Shown one piece after another: positions 1 to 10,400 of a DNA stretch of 49,308 nucleotides (positions are counted from its first letter, which is position 1; every line of letters starts with the position of its first letter). The notes under the pieces were generated by a model. It saw only the letters and a program-made list of their open reading frames with translations. It had not been told where the DNA came from and ran no database searches. Origin of the DNA: an uncultured Bacteroidota bacterium (GTDB lineage: Bacteria > Bacteroidota > Bacteroidia > Flavobacteriales > Flavobacteriaceae); contig CABXBY010000005.1 in the NCBI GenBank assembly GCA_902510655.1, positions 1 through 49,308 of the forward strand, written 5' to 3'. Position numbers and translations under genes: made by a program.

Positions 1-1512
1 GAGCGTTACATTAGTTAAAGTATTACAAACAGGTGTCAGGCCAACTGAACTATTACTAGTGATTATTACACTAATAGTTTCTGTATTAATAGTATTAGGA
101 TTTGGTAGTTCATATTTTGAAGGGTCAGTAATTAAATTTCCACTAGAATCAAAAAACTCGAAGGTTTCTGTAGCTGCATTTATTGAAAGGCTGGGTTGTT
201 GTGCAACTAAATCAAAGACTGTATTGTTGCACTGTTCAAAAGCTGGAGTGCTAGGTATTATAAGTTCAGGTTTTTCATAATATACAATTTCAAAGGGAAC
301 ACGATCTGCAGTACTAGAATAAGCAGTTGTTCCGTCGAATTTTACTGGAAGCGCATAATACGTTGTATTTGCTGATAAAGTTGGAGTTGTAAATGATAGT
401 CCAGTACCTAAAAGTGTTCCTCCAGTTGGTGAATTGTACCATTGTAATTCAATGTCATTTAAAGGATCTGTAGGAGCTAATGTATTGGTCAGAACATTGA
501 ATGTTAATGTATCCGGACCACATATTATTTTAGGTATTATAGGGGATGGGCTTATGATTCTTGGCATTATAATTTCAGTAAAATCTGTAATATTAATTGC
601 TGGATCACCAGTTGATCCTCCAAATTCTACAACATAACCTTGCGGATAATAATTACTTGTAGTGTCAGTATTACCTGTATTGGACAAGTCATTCCATTCT
701 CCAACTGTTCCTGGACCAAGATTGTAAGTTATGTGTCCATAATCTTCATTAGATTGATTATTGGGTTCAATTGGATCATTCCAATTAGCATACTCTCCAT
801 TAATTGGCCTACCAGATCCATTGCCTTGCCAAAATGGAATAATTCCCTCAGGGCCAGTAACCCATTCCCATGTACCTTCGACACTAGCATCTGATGCTCC
901 TATCCATCCCGCTCCTAACGCTTGTTTACCACATAGAATAGCTTCTTCTAGAGTTCTTAAAGTTGCTAAATATCCTTGGAGTCCATAATATTTATTTTTC
1001 GGGTCTTCTGCATTAGTTTTTGCATCTGACCATGTGACTCCTGGATCAGGAACATATTTGTAATAATGATCTTCGGAAGGTAGATAATTAGCATCCCCAA
1101 TACTTATGGAAAATGTTTTGTCATCCCCAGGGTTATTGGAACTGCTTTCATAAACTATATCCAAAACCAATGCTTCGATTTCTGAATATAATATTTCAGG
1201 GTCTGTTTTATGTTTGAATGTCAATTTCCCCTCAAGAGTACTCCAATCTACATCAATATTTGGAAAATTTGAAGGATTTAATAAACTTATTGTGTCTTCT
1301 CCGTTGACATAGCCTTGTGAAATTTGAACGTAAAGCCCGATTTGACCAGTTTCTAAATCACCAGGTGTAATTGAAAAACTAGTAGCTATTGACTGTTGAG
1401 ATCCTGTAGAATAAAGTTGTTTTCCATAAGCATCTAAATTAGGTGATAGTTGAGAAAACAAATTACTACAAAAAGTAAGTAAAAAAATTACTAAAATTTT
1501 TCTAAAAACCAT
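1..1512 (-). CDS. Secreted adhesin with C-type-lectin-like domain (3' end cut off by window)
   Basis: Open on the minus strand from an ATG at 1512 to the window edge (504 codons, no stop), so the C-terminus is missing. Residues 1-21 are a signal peptide ending NLFSQ. Residues about 22-147 are a beta-rich module that in related flavobacterial adhesins precedes the lectin domain. Residues about 148-300 have the C-type-lectin layout: W..A, GLQGYLAT, LEEA, GWIGASD, EGTWEWV, YANW, EPNN, EDYGH, GEWNDLS and a final YVVEFGG. The rest up to the edge is Ig-like repeats with Cys-Asn pairs. Proteins of this architecture usually end in a gliding-associated (type B) T9SS sorting domain, which would lie outside the window; that part is inference. 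Likely role is surface binding of glycans or particles. The divergent neighbour is maeB. The domains are clear; the ligand is unknown. Confidence 0.88.
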   Translation of the reverse strand, partial: MVFRKILVIFLLTFCSNLFSQLSPNLDAYGKQLYSTGSQQSIATSFSITPGDLETGQIGLYVQISQGYVNGEDTISLLNPSNFPNIDVDWSTLEGKLTFKHKTDPEILYSEIEALVLDIVYESSSNNPGDDKTFSISIGDANYLPSEDHYYKYVPDPGVTWSDAKTNAEDPKNKYYGLQGYLATLRTLEEAILCGKQALGAGWIGASDASVEGTWEWVTGPEGIIPFWQGNGSGRPINGEYANWNDPIEPNNQSNEDYGHITYNLGPGTVGEWNDLSNTGNTDTTSNYYPQGYVVEFGGSTGDPAINITDFTEIIMPRIISPSPIIPKIICGPDTLTFNVLTNTLAPTDPLNDIELQWYNSPTGGTLLGTGLSFTTPTLSANTTYYALPVKFDGTTAYSSTADRVPFEIVYYEKPELIIPSTPAFEQCNNTVFDLVAQQPSLSINAATETFEFFDSSGNLITDPSKYELPNPNTINTETISVIITSNSSVGLTPVCNTLTNVTL

Positions 1513-1517
1513 GAAAA

Positions 1518-1525
1518 CAAATATA
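1518..1525 (-). promoter_or_regulatory. -7 element (TATATTTG) of the lectin-domain gene
   Basis: Exact match to the Bacteroidota -7 consensus TAnnTTTG, ending only 5 bases before the ATG at 1512. Transcription would start at or within a base or two of the start codon, suggesting a leaderless mRNA. No clear TTG is present at the -33 distance. Confidence 0.5.
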
Positions 1526-1551
1526 TGAGATTATTTAATGCTTTCTTTCTA

Positions 1552-1581
1552 TTGTTATTGAAATTGTTTTATATAAATTTA
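1552..1581 (+). promoter_or_regulatory. Probable promoter of maeB-ruvA-sprA
   Basis: TTG at 1552-1554, a 19-base spacer, then TAAATTTA at 1574-1581, one mismatch from TAnnTTTG. It lies 26 bases upstream of the malic enzyme ATG in the divergent intergenic region. The final G of the -7 consensus is missing, so this is only moderately supported. Confidence 0.4.
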
Positions 1582-1607
1582 TATGTTAAGAATACAACAA
1601 CTTTAAA

Positions 1608-3887
1608 ATGAAAAACAAAAATAACAGGCGTGCTGCTTTAGTTTATCATGCTAAACCCAGTCCTGGAAAAATTGAAGTAAATCCAACTACAAAATACAGT
1701 AGTCAAAGAGATTTAGCTTTAGCATACTCGCCTGGTGTTGCTTTTCCGTGTCTTGAAATTGAAAAAGAGCCTTCAAACGTTTATAAATATACTGCTAAAG
1801 GAAATTTGGTTGCTGTAATTACAAATGGTACTGCAGTTTTAGGACTAGGAGATATAGGACCGGAGGCTTCAAAACCTGTTATGGAAGGAAAGGCGCTTTT
1901 ATTTAAAATTTTTGCTGGAATAGATGTTTTTGATATTGAAATTAATGCTAGTGATCCGGAAAAGTTTATTGAAACAGTTAAAAATATTGCGCCAACTTTT
2001 GGAGGAATAAATCTTGAAGACATTAAAGCACCTGAAGCTTTTGAAATTGAAAAAAGATTGTCGGAAGAACTTGATATTCCGGTGATGCACGATGACCAGC
2101 ACGGAACAGCAATTATTTCTGCTGCAGCATTAATAAATGCTTTAGAACTTGCGGAAAAGAAAATTGAAAAAGTAAAAATAGTGGTTTGTGGCGCAGGAGC
2201 TGCAGCTATTTCTTGTACTAGAATGTATAAGGCTTTGGGGCTTAAAAGCGAAAATATTGTAATGACTGATAGTAAAGGAGTTATTTCAATTAATAGAGAA
2301 AATTTAACAAAAGAAAAAGCAGAGTTTGCAACTAAAAGAAAGTTAAATAACCTTAGGGATGCCATGGTTGATGCAGATGTTTTTATAGGTCTTTCTAAGG
2401 CTGACATGGTAACACCTAAAATGTTATTATCAATGGCTAAAAATCCTATTGTTTTTGCTATGGCTAATCCTGATCCAGAAATTAATTATGCTTTAGCTAT
2501 GAAAACGAGAGAAGACATAATTATGGCTACTGGTAGATCTGACCATCCAAACCAGGTTAACAATGTATTAGGATTTCCTTTTATTTTTAGAGGAGCACTT
2601 GACGTTAAGGCCACTAAAATTAATGATGAAATGAAAATGGCTGCAGTATTGGCATTGTCAGCTTTGGCCAAAGAAACTGTTCCTGAATTTGTAAATATTG
2701 CTTACGATAAAACTAAATTAACTTTTAATAAAGATTACATTATTCCAAAGCCTTTTGATCCTAGATTAATTACAAAAATTCCTCCAATGGTTGCAAAAGC
2801 AGCTATGGATTCTGGAGTAGCTCAGGAGCCAATTGAAAATTGGGATAAATACGAAGAAGAACTTCACAGTAGACTATACAGTGATAAAAAAATTGTTAGA
2901 CTTCTTTTAAACAGAGCTAAAGCAAATCCTAAAAAAATAGTTTTTGCTGAAGCAGACCATATAGATGTTTTAAAAGCGGCTCAAATAGTTAGCGAAGAGG
3001 GTATTGGTTTTCCTGTTTTGCTTGGAAATGTCGATATTATTAATGAATTAAGAAAAGAAATCGAATATGATGATGAGGTTTTAATTATTGATCCTAAATC
3101 TGATACTGAGAAAAATAATAGAGAAAAATATGGAACTAGTTTTTGGAATAAACGAAAAAGAAAAGGAGTAACCCTATTGGACTCTATTGATAAAATGAAA
3201 CAGAGAAATTATTATGCAGGAATGATGCTTAGTAGTGGAGATGTAGATGCTTTAATTTCAGGTTATTCAAGAAGCTATCCAGCTACATTTAAACCTGTCA
3301 TTGAAACAATAGGAAAGTCTAAAGGAATAAGTAAGGTTGCAACAACAAATCTTATGATTACAAATAAAGGTCCTTTGTTTTTTTCAGATACTTCAATAAA
3401 TATAGACCCCACTTCTAAAGATTTAGCTGTTATTGCAAAAATGACTGCTGAAACTGTGAAAATGTTCGGAATAACTCCAACAATTGCTATGGTTTCTTAC
3501 TCAAATTTCGGATCATCTTCTCACCCTATGGCTTCTAAAGTTAACCAGGCAGTTAAGTATTTACACAGGTACTATCCTGAGCTTAGTGTTGATGGAGAAA
3601 TTCAAAGCGATTTTGCTTTAAATAAAGAAATGCTAACAAATAAATTTGAATTTTCTAAACTGTCAGGAAAAAACGTAAACACTCTTATATTTCCAAATTT
3701 AGATTCTGCAAATACTAACTACAAATTAGTGAAAGAACTAGACAAGGCATTATCAATAGGACCTATAATGATGGGAATGTCAAAAGCAGCTCACATAATT
3801 CAGTTAGGGGCAAGCGTTGATGAAATGGTTAATATGTCAGCTCTTGCTGTAGTTGATGCACAAAAAAAAATAAAACTTAAATTATGA
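1608..3887 (+). CDS. maeB: NADP-dependent malic enzyme with phosphotransacetylase-like C-terminal domain
   Basis: Oxidative decarboxylation of malate to pyruvate, giving NAD(P)H; cytosolic. At 759 residues it has the length of the MaeB type. The malic domain covers residues about 1-425: YSPGVAFP near 40, LGLGDIGPEASKPVMEGK at 78-95 with the catalytic lysine, HDDQHGT at 161-167, the dinucleotide-binding GAGAAA at 195-200, MANPDPE near 285 and the conserved GRSDHPNQ near 309. From about 430 to the end runs a phosphate acetyltransferase-like domain, which in this family is usually regulatory (acetyl-CoA sensing) and not catalytic. The next gene, ruvA, overlaps its stop by four bases (ATGA), so the genes are probably translationally coupled. 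NADP preference is inferred from the family. Confidence 0.95.
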   Translation: MKNKNNRRAALVYHAKPSPGKIEVNPTTKYSSQRDLALAYSPGVAFPCLEIEKEPSNVYKYTAKGNLVAVITNGTAVLGLGDIGPEASKPVMEGKALLFKIFAGIDVFDIEINASDPEKFIETVKNIAPTFGGINLEDIKAPEAFEIEKRLSEELDIPVMHDDQHGTAIISAAALINALELAEKKIEKVKIVVCGAGAAAISCTRMYKALGLKSENIVMTDSKGVISINRENLTKEKAEFATKRKLNNLRDAMVDADVFIGLSKADMVTPKMLLSMAKNPIVFAMANPDPEINYALAMKTREDIIMATGRSDHPNQVNNVLGFPFIFRGALDVKATKINDEMKMAAVLALSALAKETVPEFVNIAYDKTKLTFNKDYIIPKPFDPRLITKIPPMVAKAAMDSGVAQEPIENWDKYEEELHSRLYSDKKIVRLLLNRAKANPKKIVFAEADHIDVLKAAQIVSEEGIGFPVLLGNVDIINELRKEIEYDDEVLIIDPKSDTEKNNREKYGTSFWNKRKRKGVTLLDSIDKMKQRNYYAGMMLSSGDVDALISGYSRSYPATFKPVIETIGKSKGISKVATTNLMITNKGPLFFSDTSINIDPTSKDLAVIAKMTAETVKMFGITPTIAMVSYSNFGSSSHPMASKVNQAVKYLHRYYPELSVDGEIQSDFALNKEMLTNKFEFSKLSGKNVNTLIFPNLDSANTNYKLVKELDKALSIGPIMMGMSKAAHIIQLGASVDEMVNMSALAVVDAQKKIKLKL

Positions 3888-4465
3888 TAACTCAAATAAA
3901 GGGAAGGCTAGTTGAAAAATCTCCAACTGAGCTAGTAATTGATTGTAATGGATTGGGATATTTAGTTAATATATCTTTGAACACATTTTCTTTGCTTTCA
4001 GATTCAGAAAACATATCACTCTACACTCATCTTCAAGTAAAAGAGGATTCACATACTTTATTTGGTTTTTATGAAAAAACAGAGAGAAATCTTTTTAGAA
4101 AATTAATATCAGTTTCTGGAATCGGAGCAAGCACAGCCAGAACCATGCTATCATCATTAAATCCCGAAGAAATTCAAAGAGCAATTCTATCTGAAAATGT
4201 TTCAACGATTCAATCTGTAAAAGGAATAGGTCTTAAAACTGCTCAACGAGTTATAATCGAACTCAGAGACAAAGTAAGTGCAATTAGTGAAGGTTCGCAG
4301 ATCAATTCAAATTTTGTAAATTCAAAAAGGGAAGAGTCGTTATCTGCTTTAGAAGTTTTAGGTTATAGTAGAAAACAAACCACTAAGGTTGTGGATAAGT
4401 TAATTGGTGACACTTCTGAAATATCTGTTGAAGAAATTATTAAAAATGCTTTGAACAAATTGTAG
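3884..4465 (+). CDS. ruvA: Holliday junction branch migration protein RuvA
   Basis: DNA-binding subunit of the RuvAB motor: a tetramer grips the Holliday junction while RuvB hexamers pump DNA. The 193 residues have the usual three parts. An OB-fold covers about 1-62. Paired helix-hairpin-helix motifs follow, SVSGIGASTA near 85 and SVKGIGLKTA near 120. A C-terminal RuvB-contact domain (EALEVLGY-like, here SALEVLGYSRKQ) covers about 147-193. The ATG overlaps the maeB stop. ruvB is not in the window, as is common in this phylum. Nothing unusual beyond its position between a metabolic gene and sprA. Confidence 0.95.
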   Translation: MITQIKGRLVEKSPTELVIDCNGLGYLVNISLNTFSLLSDSENISLYTHLQVKEDSHTLFGFYEKTERNLFRKLISVSGIGASTARTMLSSLNPEEIQRAILSENVSTIQSVKGIGLKTAQRVIIELRDKVSAISEGSQINSNFVNSKREESLSALEVLGYSRKQTTKVVDKLIGDTSEISVEEIIKNALNKL

Positions 4466-4469
4466 TGTA

Positions 4470-7400
4470 TTGATTAAAAATATTTTAAATAATAAGATTC
4501 TTTTTCTTCTTTTTGTTTTAATGGCGTTATTTAACAATAATGTTTATGGACAAAGGATTGTCAATTTAGATACTATTGAAAATACAGTTTATTTAGGAAA
4601 TTTTAAACTTAAAACGCCTTCTTTATTTAAATCAAAATATACTTATGACCCGGTATCTAATAAATACTTTTATAACATAAAAGTTGGAGAAATTGAAATT
4701 GGGACTCCTTTAATTTTAACACCAGAGGAGTACAGAAAAAGAATAAGGGAAGAAAATATTAAAATCTATTTTGCAGAAAAAATAGATTTGTTAAAAGACG
4801 AAGATGCAGATGAGGAGTCAAAACTCAAAAATTTACTTCCTGATTTATATGTTAATTCTAATTTTTTTCAATCCATTTTTGGAGGAGATAAAATTGAATT
4901 AGTCCCTCAAGGTTCTATTTCAATGGATATTGGAGCTCGATATCAAAAAAGTGACAATCCTTCAATTCCTTCTAGAAATCAAAGTAGTATTGGTTTAGAT
5001 TTTAATCAAAATATTAATCTGAGCATGAATGGAAAAATTGGTGAAAGATTAAGTATTAGTTCAAATTATGACACCCAATCTACATTTGATTTTCAAAATT
5101 TATTGAAATTAGATTATACACCAACAGAGGATGATATAATTCAAAAAATTGAATTAGGAAATGTAAGTATGCCTTTGAGTGGTTCATTAATTTCTGGAGC
5201 TCAAAGTTTATTTGGTTTCAAGACCCAATTAAAGTTTGGTAATACTAACGTTACAACTGTTTTATCTGAACAAAGATCTGAATCTCAAACTGTCGTTTCG
5301 AAAGGCAGCGGAAGCTTTGAAGAGTTCTCTATACTACCCTTAGATTACGATGAGAATAGGCACTTTTTTCTTGGTCAATATTTTCGAGACAAATACGAAA
5401 AAACAGTTAAAACATATCCATACTTAAATACTCAAATTAAAATTTCTAGAATTGAGGTTTGGGTCACAAATCGTTCAAGTCAAACTCAAAATGTAAGAAA
5501 TATAATTGGTTTTCAAGATTTGGGAGAATCAAACCCTGACAAAACACAATTAGATAAATACTATTCTAATTTTTTCTTAAAACCTGGTGTTAATACTTAT
5601 CCTGACAATTCTGTTAACAAGTTGGATCCTGATGAAATAGGAAATGGACTTTTAAATCTGTCTATTAGAGAAATTTCTAAATCAAAAGAAGGGTTTGGAT
5701 CGATTTCTAATTTAGTAAATGAAGGCGTTGACTATTCTGTTTTAGAAAATGCACGAAAACTTGAAGCTAACGAATACAGCCTTCAAGACAAGCTGGGATA
5801 TATCTCTCTTAGTCAACCCTTAAATAATGATGAAATTTTAGCTGTTGCTTTTCAATACAGTGTTGGAGGTCAAGTTTATCAAGTTGGTGAGTTTGCTAAC
5901 GATGGAATTGATGCAACATCACTTTCGGGACAGTCAGGCCAACAACAAATCTCTAACAATAGTTTAATTCTAAAACTACTAAAAAGCAGTATAACTAATT
6001 TGAATCAACCTATATGGGATTTGATGATGAAAAATATTTACTCACTAGGTTCGCAAATTAATAAAGAGGATTTTAAACTAAATATTTACTACAGTAATCC
6101 TTCTCCCTTAAACTACATTCAGTCTGTAGATCAATCTTCTTGGCCTGAAAACATTAATGGAAAGACACTGCTTTCTTTATTTAATTTGGATAATTTAAAC
6201 ATGAATAATGATGTTCAAAAAGGTGGTGATGGATTTTTTGATTTTGTTTCAAATGTTACAATTGATTCAAGAAATGGTTTAGTTATATTTCCATCAATAG
6301 AACCCTTTGGAGAATATTTATTTGAAAAATTAAAATCTCCTAACAGTGGAGGGGAAGATTATGATAATCCTTCTTCATACAATTTAAATCAGAAAAAATT
6401 TGTTTACAACGAAATATATGACTCATCCAAAATTGAAGCTGAAAAAGAGTCAGAAAAAAACAAATTTGAGATAAAAGGTTCATATAAAACAACTGGAGAC
6501 GTTGGCGGAATAGCTATCGGACAATTTAATATTCCAAGAGGATCTGTTAAAGTTACTGCTGGAGGAAGAGTGCTTCAAGAAGGACTTGATTATACCGTGA
6601 ATTATCAGGCAGGTAGAGTACAAATACTAGACGAATCTCTTAAAAACTCTAACGTTCCAATTGAAATATCAACTGAGAGTAATTCTTTTTATTCTCAACA
6701 GAAAAAACGATTTTCAGGTATTAATGTAGAACACAAGTTCAATGATAATTTTATTGTCGGAGGAACATTAATGAATTTGAGTGAAAGATCAATTAGCCAA
6801 AAGGCTAATTATGGCGTTGAACCAGTTAATAATACAATGATTGGTTTTAACGGAACATATTCCTCAAAAGTTCCTTTTTTAACTAGGTTGGTTAACAAAT
6901 TACCTAATATAGATACAGATGCTGAGTCTAGTATTTCATTTAAAACAGAATTTGCTTACTTGCATTCTGGAACACCAAAAAACTCAGGATTTGATAATGT
7001 TGCAACTGTTTATGTTGATGATTTTGAGGGTTCAGAAACAAATATCGATTTAAAAGACACTTCTTCTTGGAATTTATCTAGTACACCTTTTGGAGTTGAG
7101 GGATCGCAGTTTGGGATTGATGATTTAAGAACAGGATTTAATCGAGCAAAATTAGCATGGTATAATATTGACCCTATTTTTTACACTAGACAAAGACCTA
7201 GCGAAATTGATGATAACGAGCTTTCTAAAAATGAGACAAGAAGGATTTTTATTGAAGAAATTTTTCCTCAACAAGATATTATTGAAGGTCAATCTAGGAT
7301 TCAAAATACTTTTGATATAAGTTTTTTTCCAAAGGAAAAAGGACCTTACAATAATAATTTGAACCAGGATTTTTTAAAAAATTCAAAAAGTAACTGGGCA

Positions 7401-10400
7401 GGAATTACCAGAGATTTATCTTCAACTAATTTTGAAAAAGCTAATGTAGAATTTATTCAATTTTGGCTGTTAGATACTTTTAGTGAAAATAACTCAAACT
7501 CAAATAATTTAGGAAATCTTGTTTTAAATCTGGGAAATATTTCAGAAGATATTTTAAAAGATGGAAAAAAATTATATGAAAATGGACTTCCAACTGTTAA
7601 TTCTCAGGATATAGTGAATGAATCAAACTGGGGAAAAACACCTGCTACTCAATCTCTGATTTATTCTTTTGACTCAGATGAAAATAACAGAGCATTACAA
7701 GATTTAGGCTACGATGGTCTTAATGATATACAAGAAATCGACAAATACAATAATGGATCTACAAATGATCCAGCAGGAGATAATTATCAATACTATATTG
7801 ATGCAAATGGTGGAATATTAAACAGGTACAAAAATTATAATGGAACTCAAGGAAATTCTCCTGTAAATGTTGGCAACACAGGTAGAGGTTCGACTACAGT
7901 TCCTGATAATGAGGATGTTAATCAAGACAATACTATGAATACAATTGATAGTTATTTTGAGTACAATGTTCCCATTTCAAAAAACATGAGGGTTGGAAAT
8001 CATCCATTTATAAGTGATGTTAGAAATGATGTAAAAGTTGATCTTCCTAACGGAAATTTTATCACCACAAGGTGGATACAATTTAAAATACCGGTATCAA
8101 GTCAATTTTATAAAAGCAGTAAGTACAGTTCATTTTTTAAAGCGGTTAACGGAATTGATAATTTAAGATCAATAAGGTTCATGCGAATGTATTTAGAAGG
8201 GTTTGAAAGTCCTGTTACCCTCAGATTTGGAACCTTAGATTTGGTTAGAAGCGAATGGAAAAGATATACTAAAAACTTAAATCAAAATAATATAAGTTAC
8301 CCAAATACTTCAATCGAAATAGGATCTGTAAATATTTTAGAAAATGAAAACAGAACACCTGTGAATTATATTCTTCCTCCCGGAGTTGAAAGAGAGGAAA
8401 TAAATTCAAACAGTACAATTGTAAGACAAAATGAACAATCACTTTCAATTAAAGTAAATGACCTTCAGCCAAAAGATTCTAAAGGGGTTTATAAGGTTAT
8501 AGATTTTGATATGAGACAGTATAAGTCCTTAAAAATGTTTATTCATGCCGAATCAATTGAAGGTAGTAATAAACTTCCTGGTGAAGGAGCAGAGGAGGAA
8601 TTAGACAAAAGATTAGTAGGATTTTTAAGAATAGGGTCAGATTTAACAGATAATTATTATCAAATTGAAGTCCCTTTAAAACCAACATCTTATAATTCTG
8701 GAAGTTCTAATAGGTTTAGTGCTGATCAAGTATGGAATCCAGATTTCAATTCAATTGATTTTTCTTTGGAAAAACTCACTCAGATTAAAGCCAAATCCAT
8801 GAGTCAGAATAATATTTCTGAGGTTAAGTATTTTAATGATGATTTAGAAATAATTGATGAATTTTCAAAAATTTCAGAACTTCCAGGTGATAAGAAATAT
8901 AAGTACGCAATTAAAGGAAATCCAACCATAGGATCAATTAAAAATATTATGATTGGGTTAAAAAATCCTTCACAAATTAATGGAGATTTATTAAGTGGAG
9001 AAGTTTGGTTTAATGAGCTTAGACTTTCTGAAATAGACGGTAAAGGTGGATGGTCAGCATTAGCTTCACTTGATGCTAACCTTGCAGATTTTGCGCAAAT
9101 TTCTTTATCTGGAAAAATGTCAACAATTGGATTTGGGTCTATTGATAAATCACCCAACCAGAGAAGTAGAGAAGAGTTAAAACAATACGGGTTAATTAGT
9201 AGTTTAAACTTAGGTCAACTGTTGCCTAATAAATGGGAAATTCAAATACCAGTTTCGTACAGTATTTCTGAGGAATTTTCAACCCCAGAATACGATCCTT
9301 TTTTTCAAGACATTAAGCTTGAGGACCGTATAAATTCAGCTACTAGAAGTTCACAAAAAGATTCAATAAAAAATCAAGCAATTAGTTATAGAAAAGTAAG
9401 TAGTATCAATTTATTAGGTGTTAAAAAAAATAGATCTGCTGAACAAAAAGAAAGAGTTTATGATATTGAAAATTTTGACTTTTCATACAGCTACAATCAA
9501 GAGCTTCAGCACGATTATGAAATTGAAAATTTCACGAAAAAAACAGCAAGGGTTAGTTCTGCTTATAATTATACTTTTAACCCTTTTGTGATTTCTCCAT
9601 TTAAAAAAATCAAGTTTTTAGAAAATAATAAATACTTAGAGTGGATAAGGGAATTTAATTTCAATCCTTTGCTTTCTAGCCTTAGCTTTGATGCCAACAT
9701 AAACAGAATATTTAATAGCCAAAGATTTAGAGATATATTTGTAGAGGGAGCAGATTCTTCTAATCAAATAGCACTTCCAGAAGTTCAACAAAGAAATTTT
9801 TTATTTGATTGGAATTTGAGTTTAAGTCAAAACCTAAGTAATTCATTAAGAGTCGATTTTTCAGCTTCAAATAACAGTATTGTTAAAAATTATTTTGAAA
9901 CTGATATTGTTGGAGATAAGGTAGTTAATAAGGAACTTGATATTTGGGATGGATTTTGGAATACTGGCGAAGCTAATTCTCATAATCAATCTCTTGGCGT
10001 GACTTATGAGCTGCCGTTTAAATTATTTCCTTTAATTAATTTTATTTCAAGCTCATATAATTATTCTGGTGATTTTAATTGGGAAAGAGGATCTGATGCA
10101 ATGGCCCTAGTTGAAGACGATCTTGGAAATGTACTTGGAAATGTAAACACTGTGCAAAATTCAAATAGTCAGTCTTTGAATGTGTCATTTAATATGTCTA
10201 AACTTTACAGAAATCTTAAATTACAAAAGAAGAAAAAACCAAAAAATTCTAAAGAAAAATTAACAAATTCAGTTATTGGTTTTTTCACAGGTTTATCACG
10301 TTTTAAACTTAATTATACTGAAAATAACGGAAAAGTTTTACCTGGTTATATTGAAACGTTAGGATTTTTAGGCACGTCTAAGCCTTCAATGGGATTTGTT

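Noticed and set aside
59-988. Several plus-strand open frames at the left edge
   Set aside because: They lie opposite the lectin-domain gene, whose minus-strand frame is open and carries recognisable domains throughout.
1781-2407. Long open frame (208 codons) antisense to maeB
   Set aside because: Composition is that of a reverse shadow of a conserved enzyme; no start signal or family resemblance, and maeB motifs span the region.
8804-9157. 117-codon frame antisense to sprA
   Set aside because: Shadow of sprA; no promoter or domain.
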